Of a stretch of DNA of 64,000 nt, positions 50,576-59,898 are shown piece by piece (positions within the stretch are counted from its first letter, which is position 1; each line of letters starts with the position of its first letter). A program made the position numbers and the translations under genes. The notes under the pieces are model-generated. The model was not told where the DNA came from. It worked only from the letters and a program-made list of their open reading frames with translations, and searched no databases. The stretch is from Bradyrhizobium sp. Tv2a-2 (GTDB taxonomy: Bacteria; Pseudomonadota; Alphaproteobacteria; Rhizobiales; Xanthobacteraceae). The stretch covers positions 186,001-250,000 of the forward strand of contig NZ_AXAI01000006.1 of assembly GCF_000472425.1 (NCBI RefSeq), given 5' to 3'.

Positions 50576-52033
50576 ATGGCCATGCAGTCCGATATCGATG
50601 ACGCCGCCCGGCGTAGTGGTCGCGCTCATGCAGCGACTGTCTTTTCGGTTGATGCGGTCCCTTATTTTCTCGCCATGTCGGATGCCTTGATCATCCTGAC
50701 AGCAAGCGCGGTGGGAGGGCTCGGCTACCACTTGGCGATCTCAAGTCCGATTCCGGACATCATGCCCTATTGCGCGCTCGGACTGTTCGCGAGTTTCATT
50801 TACATCCTCCGCATGAGCGGTGTCGGACATTACGAACTGTCCGAATCCGTAAGGCCCCGCGTCGAGATCGGTAGCATCCTGTTGTGCTGGATGAGCACGG
50901 GGCTGCTGCTGGCGTTTTTCGCCTTCCTGCTCAAGACCGGCGACGACTATTCGCGCGGCGCGTTTGTGCTTTTCTACCTTCTCGCGTCAATCGGGTTGCT
51001 GGGCGTGCGCAAGGGCGTCAAGGTGGTCCTCGGCGCGGCAGTGACACGACGTTCGCTCAGTCGGCAGGACTTGCTGCTGATCGGTGATGAGGCAGAGATC
51101 ACGACCCTCGAGCCGCAGGACATGCTCACGTTCTTCGGCGCCGCCGATGTGAACCGCTTCGTCCTTAACGGGGGCTCCGGGGCATTCGCATGGAGTGATG
51201 CCGACGAGCGTGTGATCGAGCGCGTGATCAGCTACGTGCGCGCCCATGATTGTAGAGAGATAGCAATTGCAATGCCATGGGGGCAAACCGAGCGAATCGA
51301 ATTGGTGCGCGACCGGATTAAGGCTTTGCCGATTGCAGCGCGGCTGTTACCGGACCGCCGGGTCCGCGCGCTGTCAAACTATACGTCATCGGCCCGGCAG
51401 CGGGTTCTAGCGATCGAGATTCAGCGTGCGCCGCTTAGCGCTGCGGAGCGATTTGCCAAGCGGACAACGGACTTGGTTGTCGGATCCGCGGCGCTCGTGG
51501 CGCTGCTTCCGGTCCTGGCGCTTACGGCGGTCGCCATAAAGCTCGATAGTCCGGGGCCGGTGATCTTCAGTCAGCGACGTAAGGGCTTCAATGGTCGGGA
51601 ATTCGTGATGTGGAAATTCCGGACTATGACGGTCCAGGAGGATGGTGCCGTGGTGTCGCAGGCAACAAGGAACGACCCACGCGTCACGGCAATCGGCCGT
51701 CTGCTACGGTCCGCAAGCATTGACGAACTGCCCCAAATCATCAACGTTCTGTCGGGCGACATGTCGCTTATCGGTCCGCGGCCGCATGCAATCGCTCATG
51801 ACGATTATTTCCAGAATTTGTTGGGCGACTACGCATTCCGCCATCATGTTAAGCCGGGTCTGACCGGCTGGGCGCAGTGTAATGGATCGCGCGGAGCCAC
51901 CCCGTCCGTTGAAGACATTGCTGAGCGGGTTAAGCTCGATCTGTGGTACATTAACAATTGGAGCCTTTGGCTCGATATTCATATCCTGATCAAGACGGTT
52001 TTCGAAGTCGCGCGCCGGCGCAATGCCTACTAA
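50576..52033 (+). CDS. Initiating polyprenyl-phosphate sugar-1-phosphate transferase, WcaJ/ExoY-like
   Basis: The protein has 485 residues. Four to five N-terminal helices (about 30-150) and a Rossmann-like middle (about 165-285) precede the catalytic bacterial sugar transferase domain (about 295-485). Motifs there are DSPGPVIFSQRRKGFNGREF, MWKFRTM, LPQIINVLSGDMSLIGPRPH, and HHVKPGLTGWAQ with DLWYINNWSLWLD. It loads the first sugar onto undecaprenyl phosphate, the start of repeat-unit synthesis. An ATG two codons later is an alternative start. Confidence 0.93.
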   Translation: MAMQSDIDDAARRSGRAHAATVFSVDAVPYFLAMSDALIILTASAVGGLGYHLAISSPIPDIMPYCALGLFASFIYILRMSGVGHYELSESVRPRVEIGSILLCWMSTGLLLAFFAFLLKTGDDYSRGAFVLFYLLASIGLLGVRKGVKVVLGAAVTRRSLSRQDLLLIGDEAEITTLEPQDMLTFFGAADVNRFVLNGGSGAFAWSDADERVIERVISYVRAHDCREIAIAMPWGQTERIELVRDRIKALPIAARLLPDRRVRALSNYTSSARQRVLAIEIQRAPLSAAERFAKRTTDLVVGSAALVALLPVLALTAVAIKLDSPGPVIFSQRRKGFNGREFVMWKFRTMTVQEDGAVVSQATRNDPRVTAIGRLLRSASIDELPQIINVLSGDMSLIGPRPHAIAHDDYFQNLLGDYAFRHHVKPGLTGWAQCNGSRGATPSVEDIAERVKLDLWYINNWSLWLDIHILIKTVFEVARRRNAY

Positions 52034-52339
52034 GCGAAGAGTGGGAGCGGGAGCACTATTCAAGATTGCGTCGGGTGGTACTTCAACGCGACGGGATTGC
52101 GTTTGAAGAAACCGCCCGGGTGCAATGTCCCGCATCGGATCACGGATTGATTCGCTATCGATTTATGGATTCAGGCACGGATCGCCCATTTAATTCTTGG
52201 GTAAAGATCTGTACACAGCTGCAAATAGTGCTGTAAATTGAAACCCATAGGCTAGGCGCGCGCAGTGGTGGACTATGGCTGCCGGCTATGACATTTTTTT
52301 AAATCGATAAAAATTCGCGATTTTGCAGAAGCGGCTGCC
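52034..52339. other. Upstream region of the H-NS-like gene
   Basis: About 300 nt without a gene. It turns AT-rich near its 3' end (tttttttaaatcgataaaaa), as expected for an H-NS-type gene that may silence itself. Confidence 0.4.
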
Positions 52340-52711
52340 ATGATCAAGAAGAGCGACCTGGAAGCCATGACGGTGGATCAGCTGTGGCAGCTTCATGAAG
52401 AGCTCGGCGGGCTTTTGTCGGCGCGCCTGATCTCGGAGAAGCAAGAGCTCGAGAAGCGCCTTGCGCAGCTCCGTCGTGAGGAAAACGATGAGGAACTGGG
52501 AGAACCGGGTGAGGCGGAGAGCGCGGAGCGCCGGCCGCGTCGCGCCTATCCGCGCGTACTGCCTAAGTACCAGAATCCCGAAAATCCGACGGAAACTTGG
52601 TCTGGGCGCGGCAAGAAGCCCCGTTGGGTATCCGCCGCCTTGAACTCAGGCCACCAAATCGACGAATTTTTGATTGCGAGTGCGCCCATCGCGGCGAACG
52701 CAGGTAAGTAG
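52340..52711 (+). CDS. H-NS/HvrA-family nucleoid protein
   Basis: This 123-residue protein has an N-terminal coiled coil (about 1-50, DLEAMTVDQLWQLHEELGGL) for dimerisation and a C-terminal H-NS DNA-binding motif, here PKYQNPENPTETWSGRGKKP, then RWVSAAL. The core TWSGRGKKPRW is diagnostic of the HvrA/H-NS family. It is 2 nt upstream of the Cys-rich peptide gene. A role in silencing AT-rich promoters of the region is likely. Confidence 0.93.
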   Translation: MIKKSDLEAMTVDQLWQLHEELGGLLSARLISEKQELEKRLAQLRREENDEELGEPGEAESAERRPRRAYPRVLPKYQNPENPTETWSGRGKKPRWVSAALNSGHQIDEFLIASAPIAANAGK

Positions 52712-52713
52712 AG

Positions 52714-52971
52714 ATGCTCAAACGAATTGTGCTCCGCTGCGGCGGCATTACACTTGGATTTGCGCTCGCGCTTGTCGCTTGCACGGCTTTCGCTGCCGAC
52801 AGCGGTCAAGCTTCTGCTGCCTCCCAGGCGGCGGTAGATGCGTGTTTCGCGGACTGCGCCAGTAGGGCCACTTCGTGCAAGCAGGTATGCCCGAATACTT
52901 TCGGCCTACCGTGCCAAACCGCTTGTGACAATCAATATAAGTCCTGCCGTGATGCTTGTCGCCCCCGTTAA
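52714..52971 (+). CDS. Secreted cysteine-rich peptide with four CX3C pairs
   Basis: The protein has 85 residues. The signal peptide (about 1-28) ends ACTAFAAD. The mature ~57 residues hold eight cysteines in the order CX3C-X6-CX3C-X7-CX3C-X6-CX3C, an internally duplicated twin-CX3C layout that predicts two disulfide-linked helical hairpins. It shares a transcript with the H-NS-like gene, only 2 nt apart. No known family was identified; similar twin-CX3C arrays are known from small Tim chaperones. Confidence 0.7.
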   Translation: MLKRIVLRCGGITLGFALALVACTAFAADSGQASAASQAAVDACFADCASRATSCKQVCPNTFGLPCQTACDNQYKSCRDACRPR

Positions 52972-53039
52972 ATTGGCGCGCTTTTAAATATTAAATATAA
53001 AACTCGTGATTAAGCGCGCAGGGCTTCGCTCCTCGTCAA

Positions 53040-53056
53040 TTAAGGCTGCATTAACC
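53040..53056. promoter_or_regulatory. CtrA-type site upstream of gspD
   Basis: TTAA-GGCTGCA-TTAACC followed by AT, so it also contains the TTAACCAT half-site. It lies 71 nt upstream of the gspD start. Part of it (AGGYTGCATTAACC) is repeated upstream of gspE. Confidence 0.55.
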
Positions 53057-53126
53057 ATATGCTTTTACCAAGTATTTACAGCCGGCAGTTCCGCCGGATG
53101 CTTATTTATTTATTGGGGGCCCGGCA

Positions 53127-55382
53127 GTGTTTCATTTGCGCCAATGCGCGAAGGGATTACCGAGCTACCTCCTTATTTTTCTTGCTTTGAGTGGCTGCAG
53201 CACCGGTCCTGCGAGCGTTGGTCTGACGGCCGGTTCTGCCGTATCGAGCCGTAACGATACGGCGCGATCGCTGGATGCGCTCGCCTATGGCCCGCTTGAT
53301 CGCACGGCCGCCGTCGCATTGCCTTCGCCTTCGTCTCGGGCCGTTCCGATGGCCGAAACCGGCAGTGACCAGCTGATTGGGGTGCCCTTGCCGACGGGCA
53401 ATCGCGTTACGAGCGATGGCAATATTGTTCTCAATCTCGCTGGCGTGCCGTTGCCGCAAGCCGCCAAGACGGTGCTTGGCGACCTTGTTGGTGTCAATTA
53501 TGTCGTCGATCCGCGTGTTGATGGGGTGGTTACGGTTCAGACGACCAAGCCTGTTTCCAAGGCGGAGGCGCTGGAGATGTTTCAGGCTGCATTGGCGCCA
53601 GTCGGGGCCGCCTTGGTGGAAAATCGCGGTCTCTATCGGGTGCTGCCGGCGGATCAGGGGGCGACAGGCACGGTCACGACTGGCCGCATCTCACCTCCGG
53701 CGGTTGGCGGCAATGGAATGAGAGTCGTCCAATTGAAATACGTTGCCGCGACCGAAGTTGCCCGCGTGCTCGAGCCGATGGTGCCAAAGGGTGCGATTGT
53801 TCAGGCGGACGATGGGCGCAACATCTTGGCGTTGAAAGGGTCGCCCGCCGAAGTCGACAGCATGCTTGATACGATCTCGATATTCGACATCGACGTGATG
53901 CGGGGCATGTCGTTCGCCGTGGTGCCGGTCAAGACGCCGCAACCGGAGAAGTTGACGGACGAGCTCAAGGCAGTATTTGCGTCCGACAAGGAGGGGCCGC
54001 TCAAGGGGCGCGTACGCTTTATTGCCAACAGTCGGCTCGGCGCAATTCTGGTTGTGACGTCGCAGCAGGCCTACCTCGCGCGCGCGCAATCCTGGATTCG
54101 CCGGCTTGATACCAAGGCGGCCGGGGCCGAGCCCCAGTTGCATGTTTATCAGGTTCAGAATCGACCGGTGGGCGAAATCGCTTCGATCCTGCAGTCGATG
54201 TTCGCCGATGAGATTAAAGTGGTCAAACCGCGGAACGTGGCGCCGAAATCACAGCAGACCAGTATTGCCGCAAGTGATGCTGCGAGTGGTGTTCGGTCTG
54301 AAGGTGCCGCCTTCCAGGCGCAGCAGGCAGGATTTGCGCGATCGCCGGTTCAGGCCAACGCCCCGCAGAACACTGCGCGAATGCTTAACGCCGATCCCGA
54401 TCCGCTTGCGGCAGAGTCCGTCAGCGCTGCTGCATCATCAGGAGGGCCGGAGCCTGGTCTCAAGATCGTTGCGGACGATGCCAAGAACTCGCTTGTCATT
54501 ATGGCCAGCGATCGGGATTACCAGCGGGTTTTTCGAGTTATTCAAGATATCGACGTTGTCCCCAGTCAGGTTCTGATCGAGGCGGTGATTGCCGAGGTGA
54601 GTCTAAACGACGACCTGCAGTATGGTCTTGAATGGCAATTGCAGAAGAGTGGGACCCCGACCGCAAGTTTCTCCTCGCTTGCCAGCGGCGGCGTCGCGGC
54701 CGTATTTCCAGGATTCAACTACGCTTTCAACGCCGCAAGTATCGCGGCGACGCTACAGGCATTGAATTCTTTGACCAAGGTCAACGTTATCTCCACTCCA
54801 TCACTGATGGTCCTCGATAATAAAACCGCAAGGCTTCAGATCGGTGATCAAGTTCCAATCACCACCCAAACTGCCACGAGTGTCGTGACGGCCCAGACCG
54901 CTATCGTTAATTCGATCACTATGCAGGATACCGGCGTGATCCTCTCAGTCACACCGCGCATCAACGAGAGCGGGCGCGTCCAGCTCGAGATCGAGCAAGA
55001 GGTCAGCAGCGTCGTCAAGACCACAACCTCCAACATCGACTCGCCAACTATCCAGCAGCGACGCGTTAAGACAACTGTTGTCGTGAATGACGGCGAGGTG
55101 TTGGCGCTCGGTGGAATGATTCAGGATCAATCCTCCAGGACGAGCACGCAGGTTCCTCTGCTGGGAGATATTCCCGGTTTGGGGGCGGCCTTCTCGAACA
55201 GGGATAATTCGGTCAACAAAACGGAATTGCTCATCTTGATTACACCGCGCGTGGTGCGGGATGGGACAGAAAGTCGCCTTGTTACAGAAGAATATCGTCG
55301 CAAGCTGAAGGTCTTCATGCCGCACCGCGGCGCACTGGACCATACGGCGGGGGCGACGCTGGTGCGGTTGTCGGGACAATGA
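53127..55382 (+). CDS. gspD: Type II secretion secretin GspD
   Basis: This 751-residue outer-membrane lipoprotein starts at a GTG behind GGGGGC; the lipobox LALSGC gives Cys24. N0/N1-type domains start near 98 (NIVLNLAGVPLPQAAKTVLG), further N-domains follow to ~370, a Gln/Ala/Ser-rich linker lies near 360-430, and the secretin core (about 445-725) contains NSLVIMAS, VLIEAVIAEV, VPITTQTATS and VLALGGMIQD. It forms the ring through which folded proteins leave the periplasm. Being a lipoprotein it may not need a separate pilotin. Confidence 0.93.
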   Translation: MFHLRQCAKGLPSYLLIFLALSGCSTGPASVGLTAGSAVSSRNDTARSLDALAYGPLDRTAAVALPSPSSRAVPMAETGSDQLIGVPLPTGNRVTSDGNIVLNLAGVPLPQAAKTVLGDLVGVNYVVDPRVDGVVTVQTTKPVSKAEALEMFQAALAPVGAALVENRGLYRVLPADQGATGTVTTGRISPPAVGGNGMRVVQLKYVAATEVARVLEPMVPKGAIVQADDGRNILALKGSPAEVDSMLDTISIFDIDVMRGMSFAVVPVKTPQPEKLTDELKAVFASDKEGPLKGRVRFIANSRLGAILVVTSQQAYLARAQSWIRRLDTKAAGAEPQLHVYQVQNRPVGEIASILQSMFADEIKVVKPRNVAPKSQQTSIAASDAASGVRSEGAAFQAQQAGFARSPVQANAPQNTARMLNADPDPLAAESVSAAASSGGPEPGLKIVADDAKNSLVIMASDRDYQRVFRVIQDIDVVPSQVLIEAVIAEVSLNDDLQYGLEWQLQKSGTPTASFSSLASGGVAAVFPGFNYAFNAASIAATLQALNSLTKVNVISTPSLMVLDNKTARLQIGDQVPITTQTATSVVTAQTAIVNSITMQDTGVILSVTPRINESGRVQLEIEQEVSSVVKTTTSNIDSPTIQQRRVKTTVVVNDGEVLALGGMIQDQSSRTSTQVPLLGDIPGLGAAFSNRDNSVNKTELLILITPRVVRDGTESRLVTEEYRRKLKVFMPHRGALDHTAGATLVRLSGQ

Positions 55383-55807
55383 ATGCGCTGCTTAAATTTC
55401 GCCGGGCGCGAAGCGCTGTTGCGTTGATCGCGGCGCTTTTGCTCGACGGGTGCGTTACTTATCAGCCTCTGATTGTCGGCCCGGCACCACCGTACGCGTT
55501 ATTGCCACCAGACGAGCTCATGAGTTGTGAGGCGATGACCGCATCATTCATGTTTGCCGCCAAGCGAGCCGCACGTATTGAGTTTTGGATGGAGGTTGGC
55601 CCGCTGCCGGGCTATGGCAATGATATGTTCGGCGTGGATGCTCCGAGCGAGCTCGTGGCCGAGCGGCAGCGCTTCGACGCCTTGACTGATCTCCAGCGTA
55701 TGCGCGGATGTCCGGTGATGGATCCAGAACCGGCCGTTGTCTATGAGCGCCAGAAACTGGAGGAGGCCGCGCGCAGCAAAGGTCCACCCCTCAAGGTCAA
55801 GGGATGA
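55379..55807 (+). CDS. Small lipoprotein downstream of gspD
   Basis: This 142-residue protein overlaps the gspD stop by 4 nt (ATGA). The lipobox ALLLDGC (near residues 19-25) has Asp at the position before Gly, an unusual residue there, and Cys25 as acceptor. Two further cysteines (SCEAMTA and GCPVMD) may pair. Its context suggests a secretin-associated pilot or assembly protein, but no pilotin family is recognised. Confidence 0.75.
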   Translation: MNALLKFRRARSAVALIAALLLDGCVTYQPLIVGPAPPYALLPPDELMSCEAMTASFMFAAKRAARIEFWMEVGPLPGYGNDMFGVDAPSELVAERQRFDALTDLQRMRGCPVMDPEPAVVYERQKLEEAARSKGPPLKVKG

Positions 55808-55817
55808 TGGCCGGATT

Positions 55818-56675
55818 TCAGCTCCGTGCCTCCATTGCAGCAAGACAGGGGCGGAGATCGCCGGGATCATAAATTGGCGCGGGGCTGTCTGCGTCACTCC
55901 GGCGCCATTCGCGAATGACGAAGGGACGTCCGTTTTCTGCGCGCGGCGAGATCAATGCCTCCCGTATGAAACGTGCAGGACCGACAACGGTATCTGCGCG
56001 GATGGTGATATCTCCATCGCCCCGGCTTTGCGCAGCGCTGGGCTTTTCGAGCTGAAGCATTTCGCGCAACTCCTTCGAAGCGGCGCCCGCGTCGGGCTCG
56101 GACCGGCGGGAACGTACGGTGACGAAGGGGAGGGCCGCACGGAATAGTTCGGGACCCACACCCGGAATGCGGTCGAGCTCCAGGATGCTTTGGAAGCCTC
56201 CTCTTCGCGCGGTGGCCTGCGGGGAGTCACCTTGCTTAGGACCACGAAAAGCCATGATGGACGCCGCGATGCGCTCACCGGCTGCGCGCTCGCCGGCGAG
56301 CGCGGCAAAGAAGTTGGCGAGCATCTGTGCTGAACTTGCGTTGAGGTCGACCTTACCATTCTCTTGGCTGACGGTGATCTCCACTTGCTCGCCGCCGGGC
56401 ATGCGGCACTGGAGGGGATACGGGGACGTGCCGGCGGGCGGTGGCGTGAGGGTGATCAAGATGGCAAGATTGACCGCACTTTCGGCAGCCGCTGCGGCGC
56501 GCTCGCTCGCGGCGAAACTCGCCTCGCTTCGGCTGCGATAGCGGGCGCCGACCAGGACGGCTGCGCTGAGCAAAGCGATCAGCCCAAGCGTCCAGACCAC
56601 CGTAACGAGGGCAAATCCTGCCGCGCCGTGCCGAGGTCGATACCCAATTGGTCCTGGGCGAGAAGCGCCGGCCAC
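55818..56675 (-). CDS. gspK: Type II secretion minor pseudopilin GspK, inverted
   Basis: The protein has 285 residues from a GTG start. The prepilin-like N-terminus AAGFALVTVVWTLGLIALL is followed by a large globular domain. SAM-like repeats (NASSAQMLANFFAALAG, and ELDRIPGVGPELF) are typical of GspK, the tip pseudopilin. It is on the minus strand inside an otherwise plus-strand cluster, convergent with the lipoprotein gene and divergent from gspE, so it needs its own promoter. Confidence 0.88.
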   Translation of the reverse strand: MAGASRPGPIGYRPRHGAAGFALVTVVWTLGLIALLSAAVLVGARYRSRSEASFAASERAAAAAESAVNLAILITLTPPPAGTSPYPLQCRMPGGEQVEITVSQENGKVDLNASSAQMLANFFAALAGERAAGERIAASIMAFRGPKQGDSPQATARRGGFQSILELDRIPGVGPELFRAALPFVTVRSRRSEPDAGAASKELREMLQLEKPSAAQSRGDGDITIRADTVVGPARFIREALISPRAENGRPFVIREWRRSDADSPAPIYDPGDLRPCLAAMEARS

Positions 56676-56805
56676 TTTCGGACCTCACGGCATGAAAAAA
56701 TCGCAGTGTTTTCGTCAACGCGGGTGAACGTGCGCTAGACCTGTTTTTAACTTAGACAAAAATGCCGAACAAATCCTCAATCAGGTTGCATTAACCGAAT
56801 TCGCA

Positions 56806-56811
56806 TATAAT
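56806..56811 (+). promoter_or_regulatory. TATAAT element upstream of gspE
   Basis: A perfect -10 hexamer 36 nt before the start at 56847. The -35 region (AGGTTG) is poor. The TGCATTAACC motif shared with gspD lies at 56787-56796. Confidence 0.35.
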
Positions 56812-56846
56812 CGCGGCGCTGGACTTAATATCTTTTCCGGTGATCG

Positions 56847-58628
56847 ATGGTCATGCCTGCCCCGCTTGCGGTCTCGCCGAGCCTGGTGACGCCTCGTCCG
56901 TTTCAGCCGCGACCGGGACCGGCGGACAACGGGTTTGCGGACGCGTTTTCCGAGTGTCTCCTCGCTCAAGGTCTGATCGATGCGGGCGCGGTAGCTCGTG
57001 CGCGCCGGGCTGCCGAAGCAACAGCCGAGAGGCTCGATCACGTCCTGGTCAAGCTGGGGCTCATCGCTGAGGCTGACCTCGCCGCCGCTTATGCGGCCTA
57101 TTGCGATCTGCCGCTTCTGACAGGTCGCGACATTCCCGACCAGCCGATAATGGCGGACCGACTCAAGCTCAGCTTTCTCAAAGCCAACCGTCTTCTCCCG
57201 ATTAGCTGCGCCGCCGACCTCCTGGTGCTTGCTTCTGTCGATCCATTTGTCGACGAGCTGGCGCGCGCCGTAAGCTATATGCTCGATCTGCGGGTGGAAC
57301 TCGCCATCCTCCCGCCAGCCGCCATGGAAGAGGCGATGCGTCGTCTCCATGGTGAGATCGGCCTCGAGGCTCGCAGGGACGTTGAACATGTCGCGGCGCT
57401 CGTTGCAGGCGACGGAGGAGATCTCGATCTCGATCGGTTGCGTGATATCGCCAACGAGGCGCCCGTTATTCGGCTGGTTAATCAGATCATTGCCCGCGCC
57501 GTCGAACGTCGGGCCTCCGACATCCACATCGAGCCCGGTCCCGAGGCAATCGCAATCCGTTATCGCATCGACGGATTTCTACAACATGAGAAAGCCGCGC
57601 CGGCGCCGTTGCGAGCAGCGTTGACGACCCGCATCAAGATCATGGCCAAGCTCGACATTGCCGAGCGGCGCATGCCGCAGGATGGTCGCATCAAGACAGC
57701 GGTGCGCGGTGTTGAGATCGACATCCGTGTCGCAACGCTGCCAACGGTTCTCGGCGAGAGCATCGTGATGCGCATTCTGGACCGCTCCCGCGTCGAGCTC
57801 GACTTCGACAAGCTTGGGCTCGACGCGATCACGAGAGGTCGTCTCGACCACCTGATGGCGCTGCCCAACGGCATCGTTCTTGTGACCGGACCGACAGGTA
57901 GCGGCAAGACGACGACTCTCTACACCGGCTTAAAGCAGCTCAATCGGCCGGAACTGAAGCTGTTTACGGTCGAGGATCCGGTCGAGTACCAGTTGTCTGG
58001 CATCAACCAGATCCAGGTGCATCCGGCGACCGGATTTGATTTTCCGGTCGCGCTGCGCTCGATTCTGCGCCAGGATCCGGACGTCATCATGATCGGAGAA
58101 ATTCGTGATCTGGAGACCGCGCGGATTGCGATCCAGGCCTCCCTCACGGGCCATCTGGTCTTCTCGACCCTGCACACCAACAGCGCCGTTGCGGCGATTA
58201 CCCGGCTTGTCGACCTTGGTCTCGAACGGTTCCTGCTCGCCTCCACGATCTCAGGAGTGATGGCGCAGCGGCTGGTGCGCAGGCTTTGTCCGCAATGCGC
58301 GAGGCCGCATTCCGATAGGCGCAGGTTGTCCGAGCAAATGCTGATGGCAATGCCGGGCACCTCGTTTGACCTCGCGCAGACGCGCGAGCCGGTTGGTTGC
58401 GAGGCTTGCAGCAACACTGGCTATCATGGCCGCACAATGATTTGCGAGTTGCTGGTGATTGACGATGGCATTCGGGAGGTGATCGGGCGCCGCAGCCAGG
58501 ATCAGCACAGCATGGAGGCGTTGGCGCGCAAGTCTGGTTTCCGCTCCTTGTTTGAAGATGGCATCATCAAGGTGCTGGCCGGCGAGACGGCGCTCGACGA
58601 GGTGTTGCGAGTGACCAGGGTAACTTAG
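56847..58628 (+). CDS. gspE: Type II secretion ATPase GspE
   Basis: The protein has 593 residues. The N1E domain (about 30-160) is present. The catalytic domain has Walker A GPTGSGKT (348-355), an Asp box (ASDIHIEPG), Walker B VIMIGEIRDLETA, a His box (GHLVFSTLHTNSA), and the tetracysteine zinc site (LCPQCARP, GCEACSNTGY). It powers pseudopilus assembly at the inner membrane with GspL and GspF. An alternative start at ATG 56853 removes two residues. Confidence 0.95.
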   Translation: MVMPAPLAVSPSLVTPRPFQPRPGPADNGFADAFSECLLAQGLIDAGAVARARRAAEATAERLDHVLVKLGLIAEADLAAAYAAYCDLPLLTGRDIPDQPIMADRLKLSFLKANRLLPISCAADLLVLASVDPFVDELARAVSYMLDLRVELAILPPAAMEEAMRRLHGEIGLEARRDVEHVAALVAGDGGDLDLDRLRDIANEAPVIRLVNQIIARAVERRASDIHIEPGPEAIAIRYRIDGFLQHEKAAPAPLRAALTTRIKIMAKLDIAERRMPQDGRIKTAVRGVEIDIRVATLPTVLGESIVMRILDRSRVELDFDKLGLDAITRGRLDHLMALPNGIVLVTGPTGSGKTTTLYTGLKQLNRPELKLFTVEDPVEYQLSGINQIQVHPATGFDFPVALRSILRQDPDVIMIGEIRDLETARIAIQASLTGHLVFSTLHTNSAVAAITRLVDLGLERFLLASTISGVMAQRLVRRLCPQCARPHSDRRRLSEQMLMAMPGTSFDLAQTREPVGCEACSNTGYHGRTMICELLVIDDGIREVIGRRSQDQHSMEALARKSGFRSLFEDGIIKVLAGETALDEVLRVTRVT

Positions 58629-58638
58629 CGAGGCCGGC

Positions 58639-59898
58639 TTGGCACAATTTTTCTACCGCGCATTCTCGGGGCAGGGCGTTATCACAGCCGGCACAATTGT
58701 TGCCGATGGTCGTGATTCCGCGATCGAAGCGCTCTACGGAAGCGGCCTCACGCCATTCGAGACACGGGAGGCGGTGGCCACCGAGGTGGGCGCTTTCTCT
58801 GGCGCAAGCTCAATAACAGCGACAACCCAGATGAATCCCTCCCGTCGGTTCGACGGGAAGCGTCTCGGACGACAGGCGCTGACGCGCTTCACCATCGAGC
58901 TGTCGTCGCTCGTGGGCTCGGGCATGCCGCTCGACGAGGCCTTTCGCGTCATTGCCGCATCCGAGCCAGAAAGCCAGGTTGGACGTGTTGCTGCGGCGCT
59001 GCTAAAGGACGTGTTGTCTGGAGCTCAATTGTCTGAAGCGATGAGGACCTATCCTCAAACCTTCGGGGCCGATTACTGCGCTATCGTCGCCGCTGGCGAG
59101 GGGGCAAGCGCCGTTGGCGCCGCCTTGGCCCAGATTGCAGCACTGCTGGCACGACGCCTCGAATTGCGTAGCAAGATCTTGACCGCACTGGTCTATCCGG
59201 CGGTGTTGGTGACGATGTCGGTGGCCTCGGTTGGTATAATCATCGCAGTGTTGATACCAAACTTGTCACCGGTTTTTTCCGATGCTGGTCTACCGCTGCC
59301 GGGCATTCTCGCCACCTTCAGTGAATTGGAGGACTATGGAGCGATGCTGGCGGGAGGGCTCGGTCTCGCTGTGGTCGCCGCGATGGCCGCTTTGCGGGCC
59401 ATTGCCCGTAATCCTGCCAGCCGTCGCGCCTGGGATCGGGCGCTCTGCTCGATCCCGTTGGTTGGGAGATTGATCGTCCTGCGCGAAGCCGCGGCCTTCA
59501 CTCGCGGCCTCGGCACCCTGGTGTGCGCGCGGGCACCGCTCATGGCCGCATTGCAGACCGCTAGCAGCCTCATCGGTAACACCGAGCTGTCGGCTCGCTA
59601 TGCCGCCGCAACGGCGCTCGTTCCGCAGGGCAACTCGCTCAAACTCGCATTCGCCGATACCGGGTTGATCCCGCCGGGAGGGCTCAGTCTCATTGCGGTC
59701 GGCGAGGAAACCGGCCAATTGGGTCCTCTGCTGGTGCAAGTAGCGACCAATCTCGAAGGCGAGTTCCAGCGACGCATCGAACGTATGGTCGGGCTACTCA
59801 CGCCGTTACTAACCCTCGCGATCGGCGGCGCCGTCGGCGGTCTCATTCTGCAGGTCATGACCGCGGTTCTGTCGATCAACAATCTCGCATTTCAATGA
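58639..59898 (+). CDS. gspF: Type II secretion inner-membrane platform protein GspF
   Basis: This 419-residue protein starts at a TTG (no ATG near; GAGG upstream) with the usual QFFYRAFSGQGVITAGTI. Two T2SF domains are visible, the first with LTRFTIELSSLVGSGMPLDE and the second with ALCSIPLVGRLIVLREAAAF. Three membrane spans lie near 175-195, 225-250 and 385-410. It forms the membrane platform around which the pseudopilus is built. It overlaps gspH by 4 nt. Confidence 0.92.
   Translation: MAQFFYRAFSGQGVITAGTIVADGRDSAIEALYGSGLTPFETREAVATEVGAFSGASSITATTQMNPSRRFDGKRLGRQALTRFTIELSSLVGSGMPLDEAFRVIAASEPESQVGRVAAALLKDVLSGAQLSEAMRTYPQTFGADYCAIVAAGEGASAVGAALAQIAALLARRLELRSKILTALVYPAVLVTMSVASVGIIIAVLIPNLSPVFSDAGLPLPGILATFSELEDYGAMLAGGLGLAVVAAMAALRAIARNPASRRAWDRALCSIPLVGRLIVLREAAAFTRGLGTLVCARAPLMAALQTASSLIGNTELSARYAAATALVPQGNSLKLAFADTGLIPPGGLSLIAVGEETGQLGPLLVQVATNLEGEFQRRIERMVGLLTPLLTLAIGGAVGGLILQVMTAVLSINNLAFQ

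Noticed and set aside
53006-53254. 82-residue frame overlapping the gspD start
   Set aside because: Covers the promoter and signal-peptide region of gspD in another frame; no independent support.
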